From: Fen-1273 sp963837815
GTDB lineage: Bacteria; Bacteroidota; Ignavibacteria; UBA10030; UBA6906
NCBI GenBank assembly: GCA_963837815.1
Contig: CAWIOS010000017.1
Span: 124,001 to 188,000 of the forward strand
Length of the DNA stretch: 64,000 nucleotides
Direction: 5' to 3'
Shown here: one piece after another, positions 16,521 to 23,871 of the stretch
How positions within the stretch are numbered: the stretch's first letter is position 1
Layout of the letters: every line of letters starts with the position of its first letter
Notes under the pieces: model-generated
The model's input: only the letters and a program-made list of their open reading frames with translations
What the model was told of the DNA's origin: nothing
Database searches by the model: none
Program-made: the position numbers and the translations under genes

Positions 16521-17693
16521 TCAATTGGGACCGAAGAAAAAGACTGCAACAAACGCCGCGAGGACGACCCCCTCGGTAAGTCTCTTGACCATGGGAGGCG
16601 CGGATTTGACCCGGCTCCAGGCGAAGGCAAGCGTGTACATGAGCCCGATGAGTATCACCGTCGTCAGCGTGGCCTCGGCGTACCCGAACGACTGGTGCAC
16701 CCTGTCGGCAAACGTGAAGTAGCCGAATTTCCCGTACACCATCATCAGATGCACCGTGTAGACGAGAAGCGACTCCCGCCCCATGAGCGAGACGACCGAC
16801 CGGGGAGAGACGCCCCGCCTCCGTTCAAACAGATACATGGCGGAGCACAGAAGAAGGACGAGCCCGAGACGGAGCATGTAAAAACTCGGGCTGAGCCAGT
16901 ATCCGTAGAACGGATAGATCATCGAGGCTACAGGGTGGATCACGAACGACGCGGCGATAATTCCCGCGGCGTACCAGGAGGTTTTCGTCATCATCCTTCC
17001 GATCGATTCCGCGCCGGCATCGGAGCCTCCGGCGTCTTTTGCCCTGAGATAGAAATACCCGCAGAGGGCTCCCGCAAAGAGGAACGCGGACCAGGGGAAG
17101 ACGGGAAAGAGGGAGTAATGCAGCCCGTTCAGATAGGACGCGATCGGGACGGGAACCGAGCCCCAGAAATCCACGCCCCAGGCAAGGGGGGTTGCGAGGA
17201 CGACCGCGACGGTCACGCCGATCATCGTCAGGTAGAGACGCTTCTCCGAGCGGAGCAGGAGGAGCATCCCCTGGAGGAACAGGAGGCTGATCGCAATGCA
17301 CTGCAGCACGTCCACCTGCCAGAAGACCTGCCACGCGACGGGCCCCGCCTCGTAGCGGAGGTGATAATAGTTGAATTTCGGGATGTGGAGCCCGTAGCCG
17401 ATGAGCATGACGAAGAGCAGCCGTCCGACCTGTCTGTAGAGCGGAGGTCCGAACGAGAGATAGTCGTTGATTTTCCTCCGGGTCGTGACTGCGTAGGCCA
17501 TCCCCGAGGCGAAGAGGAACGAGGGAGCGACAAGTCCGTCGATGAACCGGAGCCACTGGAAGTACCAGGTCTCGGTGAGGGCGGGCACCAGCGTTGCGTT
17601 GAACACGTGGGTCTGGATCATGACGATCACCGCCCACCCGCGAAGGAGGTCGATGAACTCGATCCTTTTCTTTGTCACGGCCTGCTGCATCAC
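16521..17693 (-). CDS. HGSNAT/DUF1624-like membrane acyltransferase
   Basis: 390 residues with about ten hydrophobic helices. The N-terminus (KRIEFIDLLRGWAVIVMIQTHVFNATL) is the signature of DUF1624/heparan-alpha-glucosaminide N-acetyltransferase-like and related acyltransferase-3 proteins, including the RG and H residues near the first helix. These move acyl groups across the membrane to sugars. The substrate is unknown. It begins 29 bases after the stop of the receiver-domain gene. Confidence 0.8.
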   Translation of the reverse strand: MMQQAVTKKRIEFIDLLRGWAVIVMIQTHVFNATLVPALTETWYFQWLRFIDGLVAPSFLFASGMAYAVTTRRKINDYLSFGPPLYRQVGRLLFVMLIGYGLHIPKFNYYHLRYEAGPVAWQVFWQVDVLQCIAISLLFLQGMLLLLRSEKRLYLTMIGVTVAVVLATPLAWGVDFWGSVPVPIASYLNGLHYSLFPVFPWSAFLFAGALCGYFYLRAKDAGGSDAGAESIGRMMTKTSWYAAGIIAASFVIHPVASMIYPFYGYWLSPSFYMLRLGLVLLLCSAMYLFERRRGVSPRSVVSLMGRESLLVYTVHLMMVYGKFGYFTFADRVHQSFGYAEATLTTVILIGLMYTLAFAWSRVKSAPPMVKRLTEGVVLAAFVAVFFFGPN

Positions 17694-17722
17694 GGAACGT
17701 CGCGGGGAGGGGAAGCGAACGG

Positions 17723-18097
17723 CTATTCGCCGATCTTTTCCTTTATGATTTGTTCGAGTTCGTCGAGGTCGACGGGCTTTGTAATGTACGCAGCCCCGCC
17801 GAGATCCTTGCCGAACTTTTTCGCGTAGTAATCGTCGACGCCGGTCAGGAAGACAAACGGGAGCGATTTGAACTGACCATCCTTCTTGATCTGCTGAAAG
17901 AGTTCGAACCCGTTCGTACCGGGCATGACGAGATCGGAGACGACGATGCTCGGGTTGAGTTTGTGAATCTCCCTGAGCGCCTCGTCCGCCCCGTCAACGG
18001 TGTGGACGGTGAAGCCGCGGTTCTTCAACCCCGTGCTCGTCGCACGAAGTATCGAGGGCTCGTCGTCCACAAGAAGCACGATCTTGTCTTTCAGCAT
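17723..18097 (-). CDS. Stand-alone response regulator receiver domain
   Basis: 124 residues, a single CheY-like receiver: acidic pair DD (residues 11-12), phospho-acceptor Asp55 (IVVSDLVMPG), Thr in FLTG, and Lys in YITKPVD. There is no output domain, so it acts by protein contact or relay. The ATG at 18097 was chosen because it begins the receiver fold exactly; a longer frame upstream has no domain. The promoter places transcription at about the start codon. Confidence 0.9.
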   Translation of the reverse strand: MLKDKIVLLVDDEPSILRATSTGLKNRGFTVHTVDGADEALREIHKLNPSIVVSDLVMPGTNGFELFQQIKKDGQFKSLPFVFLTGVDDYYAKKFGKDLGGAAYITKPVDLDELEQIIKEKIGE

Positions 18098-18103
18098 GCG
18101 TGC

Positions 18104-18132
18104 AATATGGCAATTGCACCGGAGAAAAGCAA
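18104..18132 (-). promoter_or_regulatory. Candidate promoter of the receiver-domain gene
   Basis: On the minus strand, TTGCTT (18132-18127) and CATATT (18109-18104) are 17 bases apart. Only six bases separate the -10 box from the ATG at 18097, which predicts a leaderless mRNA. Confidence 0.45.
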
Positions 18133-18182
18133 AACGGACCCCGAACAGAACACCGACCGGGGCAACCGGAGCGGAGGAAGAT

Positions 18183-19523
18183 TCACGCGCCACCGGCGGG
18201 GATACCGGCAACGTGGTCTGCCGCGAGATCCGCGCACCGCTGTCCGCTCCTGATGGCACCCTCGATCGTGGCGGGGTACCCCGTGTCGGTCCAGTCGCCT
18301 GCAATGAAGAGGTTGGGCAGCGGAGTGATGGGACCCGGACGAAGGGGCTCGATGTCCGGCGCGCAGGAGAACGTCGCCCTTTTCTCCCTGATGACGACTG
18401 CGTGTGTCGGATGACCGATCCCCGCGCCGAAGACAGAGCGGAGATCCTCGAGCGCGATGCGCGTGAGATCGTCATTCTCCAGCCCGACGAACGCCCGGGC
18501 GGCGCTGATGACGACGGAGAGATGCCCCCCTCCCTCCTTTTCGCGGCTGATCTTTCTCCGGTTGAAGACCCACTGTATGCGCCGGCCGACGACGCCGAGG
18601 ACATCCTGTCTCATCACGTCGTTCTCAAACCAGAGGTGTACAGACACGATAGGCGAGAGGGGAATCGATGAGGCACGGGCAAGGAACCCGGATTCGCGGA
18701 GCGCGTCCGGGAGAAGGCCCGCGGCACGGTACGAGGGGACGGCGAGTATCACGGCGGAACAACCGACCGCCTCCCCTTCCTTCAGATGTACGCCGGAGAC
18801 CTTCCCCCCTTCCGCCACGCTCCCCGTGACGTCGGCGCCGCAGCGGACGACGCCCCCGTGATTCTCGATATACGCCCTCGCGGGTTCGACATAGAGTTCG
18901 CTCAGCCCGACGGTCGGGATGGCAAGGGCGGACCCGCGTGAACCGGAGAGGAACGCGGTGCGGAGCGCCCGGGTGAAGACAAGAGCGGAAGCGTTCCCGA
19001 TATTCTCGTTCATGACGGCAACGGCAAGCGGCTCCCAGAATGAGCGCTTCGTCTCGGGCGATTGCCCGAGCGAATCGAGCCATGATTCGACGGTTCCACT
19101 GACGGGGCGGGACGACGTGAGCGCGAGCCCCGCCCGCAGCATGCGGAGCTTGTCCGCCGGCGAGAAGAGCCGGGTCGCAATGACGCCCGCCAGCAGATGA
19201 AAAGGTGCAGGGAGAAGAGGAAGCCGGAACACGCAGAATCCACGCACCGGATGATGGAAGAGAAGCTCGGGGGCGGGCTGGACGGCGACGAGGTCGCGCG
19301 CGCCGATCGTCCCGAGGAATTCCATCGTTCGGGAGTAGCCTGCGATCAGGACGTGCTGCCCGTTATCGATGACGGTGCCCGTCGCCCCGTCGAGAAACGA
19401 ATACGCGCGCCCCCCGGGGGAATTGCGCTGCTCGAGGAGTATGACGGGGATCCGGCGGAAGGAGAGGCTGACGGCGGCGGCAAGCCCGCTGAGGCCCCCG
19501 CCGACGACGACAACCGGGTTCAC
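18183..19523 (-). CDS. hpnE: Hydroxysqualene dehydroxylase
   Basis: FAD-dependent enzyme that reduces hydroxysqualene to squalene, the last step of the HpnC/D/E route. The 446-residue protein starts with the dinucleotide-binding motif VVVVGGGLSGLAAAVSL followed by an acidic E in LLEQR and GGRAYSF. It ends with the amine-oxidase-type LFIAGDWTDTGYPATIEGAIRSG. The GTG at 19523 is preferred: it overlaps the hpnD stop as GTGA and begins immediately before the FAD fold. Third gene in hpnC-hpnD-hpnE. Confidence 0.92.
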   Translation of the reverse strand: MNPVVVVGGGLSGLAAAVSLSFRRIPVILLEQRNSPGGRAYSFLDGATGTVIDNGQHVLIAGYSRTMEFLGTIGARDLVAVQPAPELLFHHPVRGFCVFRLPLLPAPFHLLAGVIATRLFSPADKLRMLRAGLALTSSRPVSGTVESWLDSLGQSPETKRSFWEPLAVAVMNENIGNASALVFTRALRTAFLSGSRGSALAIPTVGLSELYVEPARAYIENHGGVVRCGADVTGSVAEGGKVSGVHLKEGEAVGCSAVILAVPSYRAAGLLPDALRESGFLARASSIPLSPIVSVHLWFENDVMRQDVLGVVGRRIQWVFNRRKISREKEGGGHLSVVISAARAFVGLENDDLTRIALEDLRSVFGAGIGHPTHAVVIREKRATFSCAPDIEPLRPGPITPLPNLFIAGDWTDTGYPATIEGAIRSGQRCADLAADHVAGIPAGGA

Positions 19524-20410
19524 TCCGTCTGGGGGCTGGGATTGGCGGGATGCCACGAACGGCCGAGCCAGGAGTATTTCAGCGTGTTGCTGAGCCAGTA
19601 CCTGAACGCGATGAGAACCTTGAGAAGGCCGGGGACGGAAATGCGCCGTTCGAAGACGTTGTAGTTGGAGCGCATGATCCGCCGGAGCGTATGGGCGTAA
19701 ATCGACCACATGATGCGCGCCGCGAAGAAGAACCTCTTGTCCTCGTTTCCGAGAGCCGCGCGGGCGATGTCAAAGTACTTGCTTGCCCTGTCGCATTCGA
19801 AGCGCATCAGGTTCACGAACTCCGGCGTGTACCGGAATGCGAGAAGGTCCTCCTCCGTGTAGCCGAACCTCCGGAGGTCTTCGGCGGGGATGTAGATCCT
19901 TCCCCTTTTCGCGTCTTCTTTGATGTCGCGGAGTATGTTCGTAAGCTGGAGCGCGACGCCGAGGTTGACCGCGTAATCGCGCGTCGAATCGTTCCGGTAC
20001 CCGAAGATCTGCCGGCACATGAGTCCGACGGAGGATGCAACAAGGTAGCAGTAGCGGTAGAGCTCCTCGAATGTCTCGTAACGCGTCTTGCTCAGGTCCA
20101 TTTCCATCCCCCGGATCAGGTCATAGAAATGGTCGACAGGGATGTTGAATTTGCGGGCGGTGGCGCTGAGCTGGTTGAGTATCACGTACGTGGAAGTGCC
20201 CCGGAGCGCGCGGCCCAGTTCCATCCGCCAGCGCCGCAGCCGGACGACCTTGCTGTGCTCGTCGGTCCCCTCGTCCACGATGTCGTCGGTATACCGGCAA
20301 AACGCGTACACGGCATGGATCGCCTCGCGCTTCTGTCGCGGCAGGAGCGAGAAGGAGTAGTAGAAGCTCGTGTTACTGCTCTTTGTTATTGCGGCAGCAG
20401 TTGATTCCAT
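19520..20410 (-). CDS. hpnD: Presqualene diphosphate synthase
   Basis: Joins two farnesyl diphosphates to presqualene diphosphate. The 296-residue all-helical trans-isoprenyl synthase has the first aspartate motif in YTDDIVDE and the second in LTNILRDIKEDAKRGRIYIP. Its ATG lies 25 bases inside the end of hpnC, and its stop overlaps hpnE, so the three proteins are likely made together. Confidence 0.93.
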   Translation of the reverse strand: MESTAAAITKSSNTSFYYSFSLLPRQKREAIHAVYAFCRYTDDIVDEGTDEHSKVVRLRRWRMELGRALRGTSTYVILNQLSATARKFNIPVDHFYDLIRGMEMDLSKTRYETFEELYRYCYLVASSVGLMCRQIFGYRNDSTRDYAVNLGVALQLTNILRDIKEDAKRGRIYIPAEDLRRFGYTEEDLLAFRYTPEFVNLMRFECDRASKYFDIARAALGNEDKRFFFAARIMWSIYAHTLRRIMRSNYNVFERRISVPGLLKVLIAFRYWLSNTLKYSWLGRSWHPANPSPQTE

Positions 20411-21270
20411 GCGTTCCCGTGTGCGATCGCCATGACGACAATGCGGCCCTTCTCCAGGATCGGGATGACGGGCCTCCGGTGGAGGACGTCGAACCCGGTC
20501 TGTTCGACCCTCTTCAGTATGGCCAGTCCTCCACGCACGGTCAGCGCGAGTTCGAACCGGATCGCCCGGGGCGCTTCCTCCACGAGGGGTGACCCTTTGA
20601 CGAGGAGCGCGCGGGCACGTTCGACCTGAATCTTCATGACGTCCATGAAGCGCCGATCGACCGTCCCCTGCTTTAGATCATATTCAGTATAACCAAAACG
20701 CTCCAGATCGTCAAGCGGGACGTACAGGCGCCCCCGGGCCCAGTCCACGGAGAGATCCTGGGCGAAATTTGCGAGCTGGAGGCCGGTACAGATCATGTCG
20801 GAATGCAGCAACGAGCGCGGATTTGCACCGTCGAATATCTGCAGGACGATCCTCCCGACGGGATTGGCAGAATACGTGCAGTATTGCAGGAGTTCGGCCG
20901 CCGAGCGGTAACGGTTCGTGGTGACGTCCATCCGGAAAGCGGTCAGGAGATCGGCAAAAAGGGATTTTGGAACGCCGCTCCGCGCCGCGGCCTCCCGGAG
21001 GGCGATGAAGACGGGGTGGTCCGCCTTCCCTTCGTAGGCGTCCTCGAGTTTCGACCGCCAGCCATCGAGGTTCCGGAGCCTGACGGATGGAGGGTCGTCA
21101 CCTTCGTCCGCGAAATCGTCTGCAATCCGCGCAAACGCATAGACGGCAGAGACGTAGGGGCGCTTGTCCCTGGGAATGAAGAGCGACGCGACGGGAAAAT
21201 TCTCGTAGTGGCTGCGCGTGAGCCGCTCGCACCAGGCGAACGCCTTCGCGATTTCAGTTGAACCGGAAAT
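20386..21270 (-). CDS. hpnC: Hydroxysqualene synthase, predicted ATT start
   Basis: Converts presqualene diphosphate to hydroxysqualene. The 294-residue isoprenyl synthase has the family start (AWCERLTRSHYENFPVASLFIPR), the first aspartate motif ARIADDFADE, and the second region ANFAQDLSVDWARGRLYVP. No ATG, GTG or TTG is in frame near the conserved N-terminus. The nearest in-frame ATGs are inside the preceding gene and would add a meaningless extension. ATT at 21270 lies six bases after AGGAGG and gives the expected length, so it is proposed as the start. The gene overlaps the NTF2-like gene by 17 bases. Confidence 0.85.
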   Translation of the reverse strand: MSGSTEIAKAFAWCERLTRSHYENFPVASLFIPRDKRPYVSAVYAFARIADDFADEGDDPPSVRLRNLDGWRSKLEDAYEGKADHPVFIALREAAARSGVPKSLFADLLTAFRMDVTTNRYRSAAELLQYCTYSANPVGRIVLQIFDGANPRSLLHSDMICTGLQLANFAQDLSVDWARGRLYVPLDDLERFGYTEYDLKQGTVDRRFMDVMKIQVERARALLVKGSPLVEEAPRAIRFELALTVRGGLAILKRVEQTGFDVLHRRPVIPILEKGRIVVMAIAHGNAWNQLLPQ

Positions 21271-21676
21271 TCTCCCCCTCCTGTTCCTCCAGGACCACCG
21301 TAGGAGAACCGTGATGGTGGATGAGCTTCCAGTCTTTTCCATCGTGCTCGAATATGTTTGTCGCCATGACTGCACCGGTGTTCGAAAGCTTCCCCGTCGT
21401 GTACTGGACTTCCTCCTGGAGGACGACAATCCCTATGGTCCCGTACACATCCGCACGGACGTTTCTGAGGGTGACCTTCATGTGCACGTCGCCATCGAAA
21501 ATCCTCTGCCAGCTCTCCAGTACGGCGTGCCGCCCCTCGACAATGCTCCATCCCGGGTGGATGCACCGCACGGCGGAAGACCCGGACCAGATATCCTCCA
21601 TCATTTCGATGCTGGAGCGCTCGAACGCTTCGTAGAACCTCGCGTTCTGGTAGAGCAGTGAGTCTTTGCGGTTCAT
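21254..21676 (-). CDS. NTF2-like (SnoaL/DUF4440 type) small protein
   Basis: 140 residues with the NTF2-like cone fold pattern: an N-terminal helix (ARFYEAFERSSIEMMEDIW), the VRCIHPGWSIVEGRHAVLESW segment typical of SnoaL_3-type proteins, and C-terminal strands ending in DWKLIHHHGSPTV. The ATG at 21676 is directly preceded by GGGGAG. It is the first gene of the operon with hpnC, hpnD and hpnE. It may bind a hydrophobic intermediate or be an unrelated passenger; no catalytic role can be assigned. Confidence 0.82.
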   Translation of the reverse strand: MNRKDSLLYQNARFYEAFERSSIEMMEDIWSGSSAVRCIHPGWSIVEGRHAVLESWQRIFDGDVHMKVTLRNVRADVYGTIGIVVLQEEVQYTTGKLSNTGAVMATNIFEHDGKDWKLIHHHGSPTVVLEEQEGENFRFN

Positions 21677-21705
21677 CTCCCCGTAATTCCGACGTGATTG
21701 TGAGA

Positions 21706-21734
21706 AATATATCCATTTCCTTTCCGAACTACAA
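21706..21734 (-). promoter_or_regulatory. Promoter of the NTF2-like/hpnCDE operon
   Basis: On the minus strand, TTGTAG (21734-21729) and TATATT (21711-21706) are separated by 17 bases. The predicted start leaves a leader of about 23 bases before the ATG at 21676. Confidence 0.55.
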
Positions 21735-21766
21735 TGAAACGCGCCCGGCGGGAGCCTGCACTTCTG

Positions 21767-21795
21767 TTGCTCTTTAGACGCCAAAAGCGTATCTT
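21767..21795 (+). promoter_or_regulatory. Promoter of the tRNA(CAU) gene
   Basis: TTGCTC (21767-21772) and TATCTT (21790-21795) are separated by 17 bases. The mature tRNA starts 11 bases after the -10 box. The tilS gene follows within 18 bases of the tRNA, so it may share this promoter. Confidence 0.6.
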
Positions 21796-21805
21796 GACTG
21801 AACTT

Positions 21806-21882
<77 letters not shown>

Positions 21883-21900
21883 CGGTCGGACGGTGCCGCC

Positions 21901-23280
21901 ATGCTCTCCCCGAATACACTTTCTTCCCGATTCAGGGAATTCAGCCGCGCGAACGCGCTGTTCGGAGAGAAGGACACCATCGTGGTGGCGGTGAGCGGCG
22001 GCGTCGATTCGATGGTTCTTCTCGATCTGTTCTCGAGGGAGCGGGGTCTGACGCTGATCGCGGGTCACTTCAACCACGGGCTCCGCGGCCGGGAATCGGA
22101 CGACGACGAGACATTTGCAGGCGAACGCGCGCGCGCATACGGCATCTCGTTCCGCGCGGGACGGGGAGACACTGCCGGAGAGTCGAAGCGCCGCGGCGTC
22201 GGCATCCAGGAGGCAGCGCGCGATCTCCGGTACGATTTCCTCAACGGTCTCAGGAAGGACGCGGGTGCGGGGCGGATCGCCACCGCGCACCATGCGGACG
22301 ACAACGCGGAGACCATACTCCTCCACCTGTTCCGGGGGACGGGAGTTCAGGGGATGTCGGGAATCCCTGTCGTGCGGGACGGCATTATCAGGCCTCTCCT
22401 GTTCGCGAACAGGGAGGAAATCGAGGAGTACGCGCGGAACGAACACATCCCATTCCGCACTGACTCATCCAACGCGAAGGACGGATACACCCGCAACGCC
22501 GTCCGGCACCACGTCCTCCCGCTATTGAAGGACCTTGTCTCCCCTTCGGTTGTCGCGAATATTAACCGTTCGGGAGACAATTTTCGCACTCTTGCTGCGT
22601 ATCTGCAGGAAGAGACGGGGAAGCTCCTGCAAGCGTGCACCGTGGGCCGGAGCGCCGGCGGGCTCCGGCTTTCGATTCCGGGGCTCATGGAAAGGCCCCT
22701 TATCCTGAGACAACACGCGATTCTCGCGGCCGTGGAAGAGATCTCGGGCGAACGCCCCGGGAGTGAGAGGGTGGCGGCGGTGCTGGGGCTCATGGAGAAT
22801 GAAACGGGAACCGTTGTGACGGTGCACGGACGGACGGAAGCTGTCAGGGACCGCGCCGAGATACTCATACGGCGCTGCGCGGGGGGAGAGGGCTTTTCGA
22901 TCTCCGTGGATGCGGGACGCGAATACGTGACAGCGGGATTCCGGTTTTCCTCAGCCCTCGTCGGCGCGCGGGGCACTCCGGACGGCGGGACAACGGAATA
23001 CGCCGACGCCGAACGGACGGGACTCGAGGGACTCACGCTGAGGACCTGGCGCGAGGGGGATTCCTTTACGCCTCTTGGCATGTCCGGCAGGAAGAAACTG
23101 AGCGACTTTTTCGTCGATGAGCGGATCCCGCTCGAAAGGAAACACCGCATTCCCCTGCTCCTCACCGCCGGCGGCGAGGTGATCTGGGTGTGCGGGATGA
23201 GGCTGGACGACAGGTTCAAGATCACCCCGGCGACCCGCCGGGTTCTCAGGATGGAATATCGACCACCCCCCGACAGGTGA
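21901..23280 (+). CDS. tilS: tRNA(Ile)-lysidine synthase
   Basis: Converts C34 of the CAU-anticodon tRNA-Ile to lysidine so that it reads AUA. The 459-residue protein has the PP-loop motif SGGVDS (residues 32-37), the GHFNHGLRG and AHHADDNAET motifs, and a C-terminal TilS domain ending GLTLRTWREGDSFTPLGMSGRKKLSDFF. The ATG at 21901 is used because earlier start codons lie inside the tRNA. It is 18 bases after the tRNA and two bases before hpt. Confidence 0.95.
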   Translation: MLSPNTLSSRFREFSRANALFGEKDTIVVAVSGGVDSMVLLDLFSRERGLTLIAGHFNHGLRGRESDDDETFAGERARAYGISFRAGRGDTAGESKRRGVGIQEAARDLRYDFLNGLRKDAGAGRIATAHHADDNAETILLHLFRGTGVQGMSGIPVVRDGIIRPLLFANREEIEEYARNEHIPFRTDSSNAKDGYTRNAVRHHVLPLLKDLVSPSVVANINRSGDNFRTLAAYLQEETGKLLQACTVGRSAGGLRLSIPGLMERPLILRQHAILAAVEEISGERPGSERVAAVLGLMENETGTVVTVHGRTEAVRDRAEILIRRCAGGEGFSISVDAGREYVTAGFRFSSALVGARGTPDGGTTEYADAERTGLEGLTLRTWREGDSFTPLGMSGRKKLSDFFVDERIPLERKHRIPLLLTAGGEVIWVCGMRLDDRFKITPATRRVLRMEYRPPPDR

Positions 23281-23281
23281 C

Positions 23282-23851
23282 ATGGCGGCCCAGATCACGG
23301 TAAACGGCGACCGGTTCGTCGAGATGATAAGCGAGCGGCGAATCAAGGATGCCGTCAGGCGGCTGGCAAAGGAAATCAACAAAGACCACCGGGGCAAGAC
23401 CCCGGTGTTCATCGGCATACTGAACGGATCATTTATCTTCTTCGCCGACCTGATCCGGGAGGTCACGATCGACTGCGAGGTCGACTTCCTGAAGCTCTCG
23501 AGTTACGGCGACGCGAAGATCAGCTCCGGGGAAGTCCGGCTCCTGAAGGACCTGAACTGCCAGGTGGAGGGGCGGGACATCGTCATCGTGGAAGATATCG
23601 TGGATACGGGGCTTTCCGTGGAGTATATCCGCCACCTTATCGAACCGCAGAACCCCCGCTCGCTCAAGGTTGTTACACTCTTATTGAAGACGGACTCCGT
23701 GAAACCGGGGACACACGTCGACTACGTCGGCTTCAGGATACCGTCCGATTTCGTAATCGGGTACGGGCTCGATTACGCACAGCGCGAGCGCAACTTGAAG
23801 GCGATCTACCGTTTGCATGCAAAACCGCCCCGCGCGAAGGCGGGAACGTAA
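23282..23851 (+). CDS. hpt: Hypoxanthine phosphoribosyltransferase
   Basis: Purine salvage: attaches PRPP to hypoxanthine or guanine. The 189-residue protein has the PRPP loop VIVEDIVDTGLS (101-112), FIGILNGSF and the C-terminal FVIGYGLDYAQRERNL typical of bacterial Hpt. The tilS-hpt-ftsH order is widely conserved in bacteria. Confidence 0.96.
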   Translation: MAAQITVNGDRFVEMISERRIKDAVRRLAKEINKDHRGKTPVFIGILNGSFIFFADLIREVTIDCEVDFLKLSSYGDAKISSGEVRLLKDLNCQVEGRDIVIVEDIVDTGLSVEYIRHLIEPQNPRSLKVVTLLLKTDSVKPGTHVDYVGFRIPSDFVIGYGLDYAQRERNLKAIYRLHAKPPRAKAGT

Positions 23852-23871
23852 GAGAGGAGCAGTTCAGGACG

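Noticed and set aside
16323..17828. Open frame of 501 codons on the plus strand
   Set aside because: Antisense of the HGSNAT-like gene with charged low-complexity composition and no domain.
18098..18604. Longer 293-residue form of the receiver protein
   Set aside because: The extension is antisense-like sequence of the hpnE end; the receiver fold and a promoter define the start at 18097.
19524..19709. Longer HpnE form beginning at 19709
   Set aside because: The extra residues are hpnD read out of frame; GTG at 19523 overlaps the hpnD stop and starts at the FAD motif.
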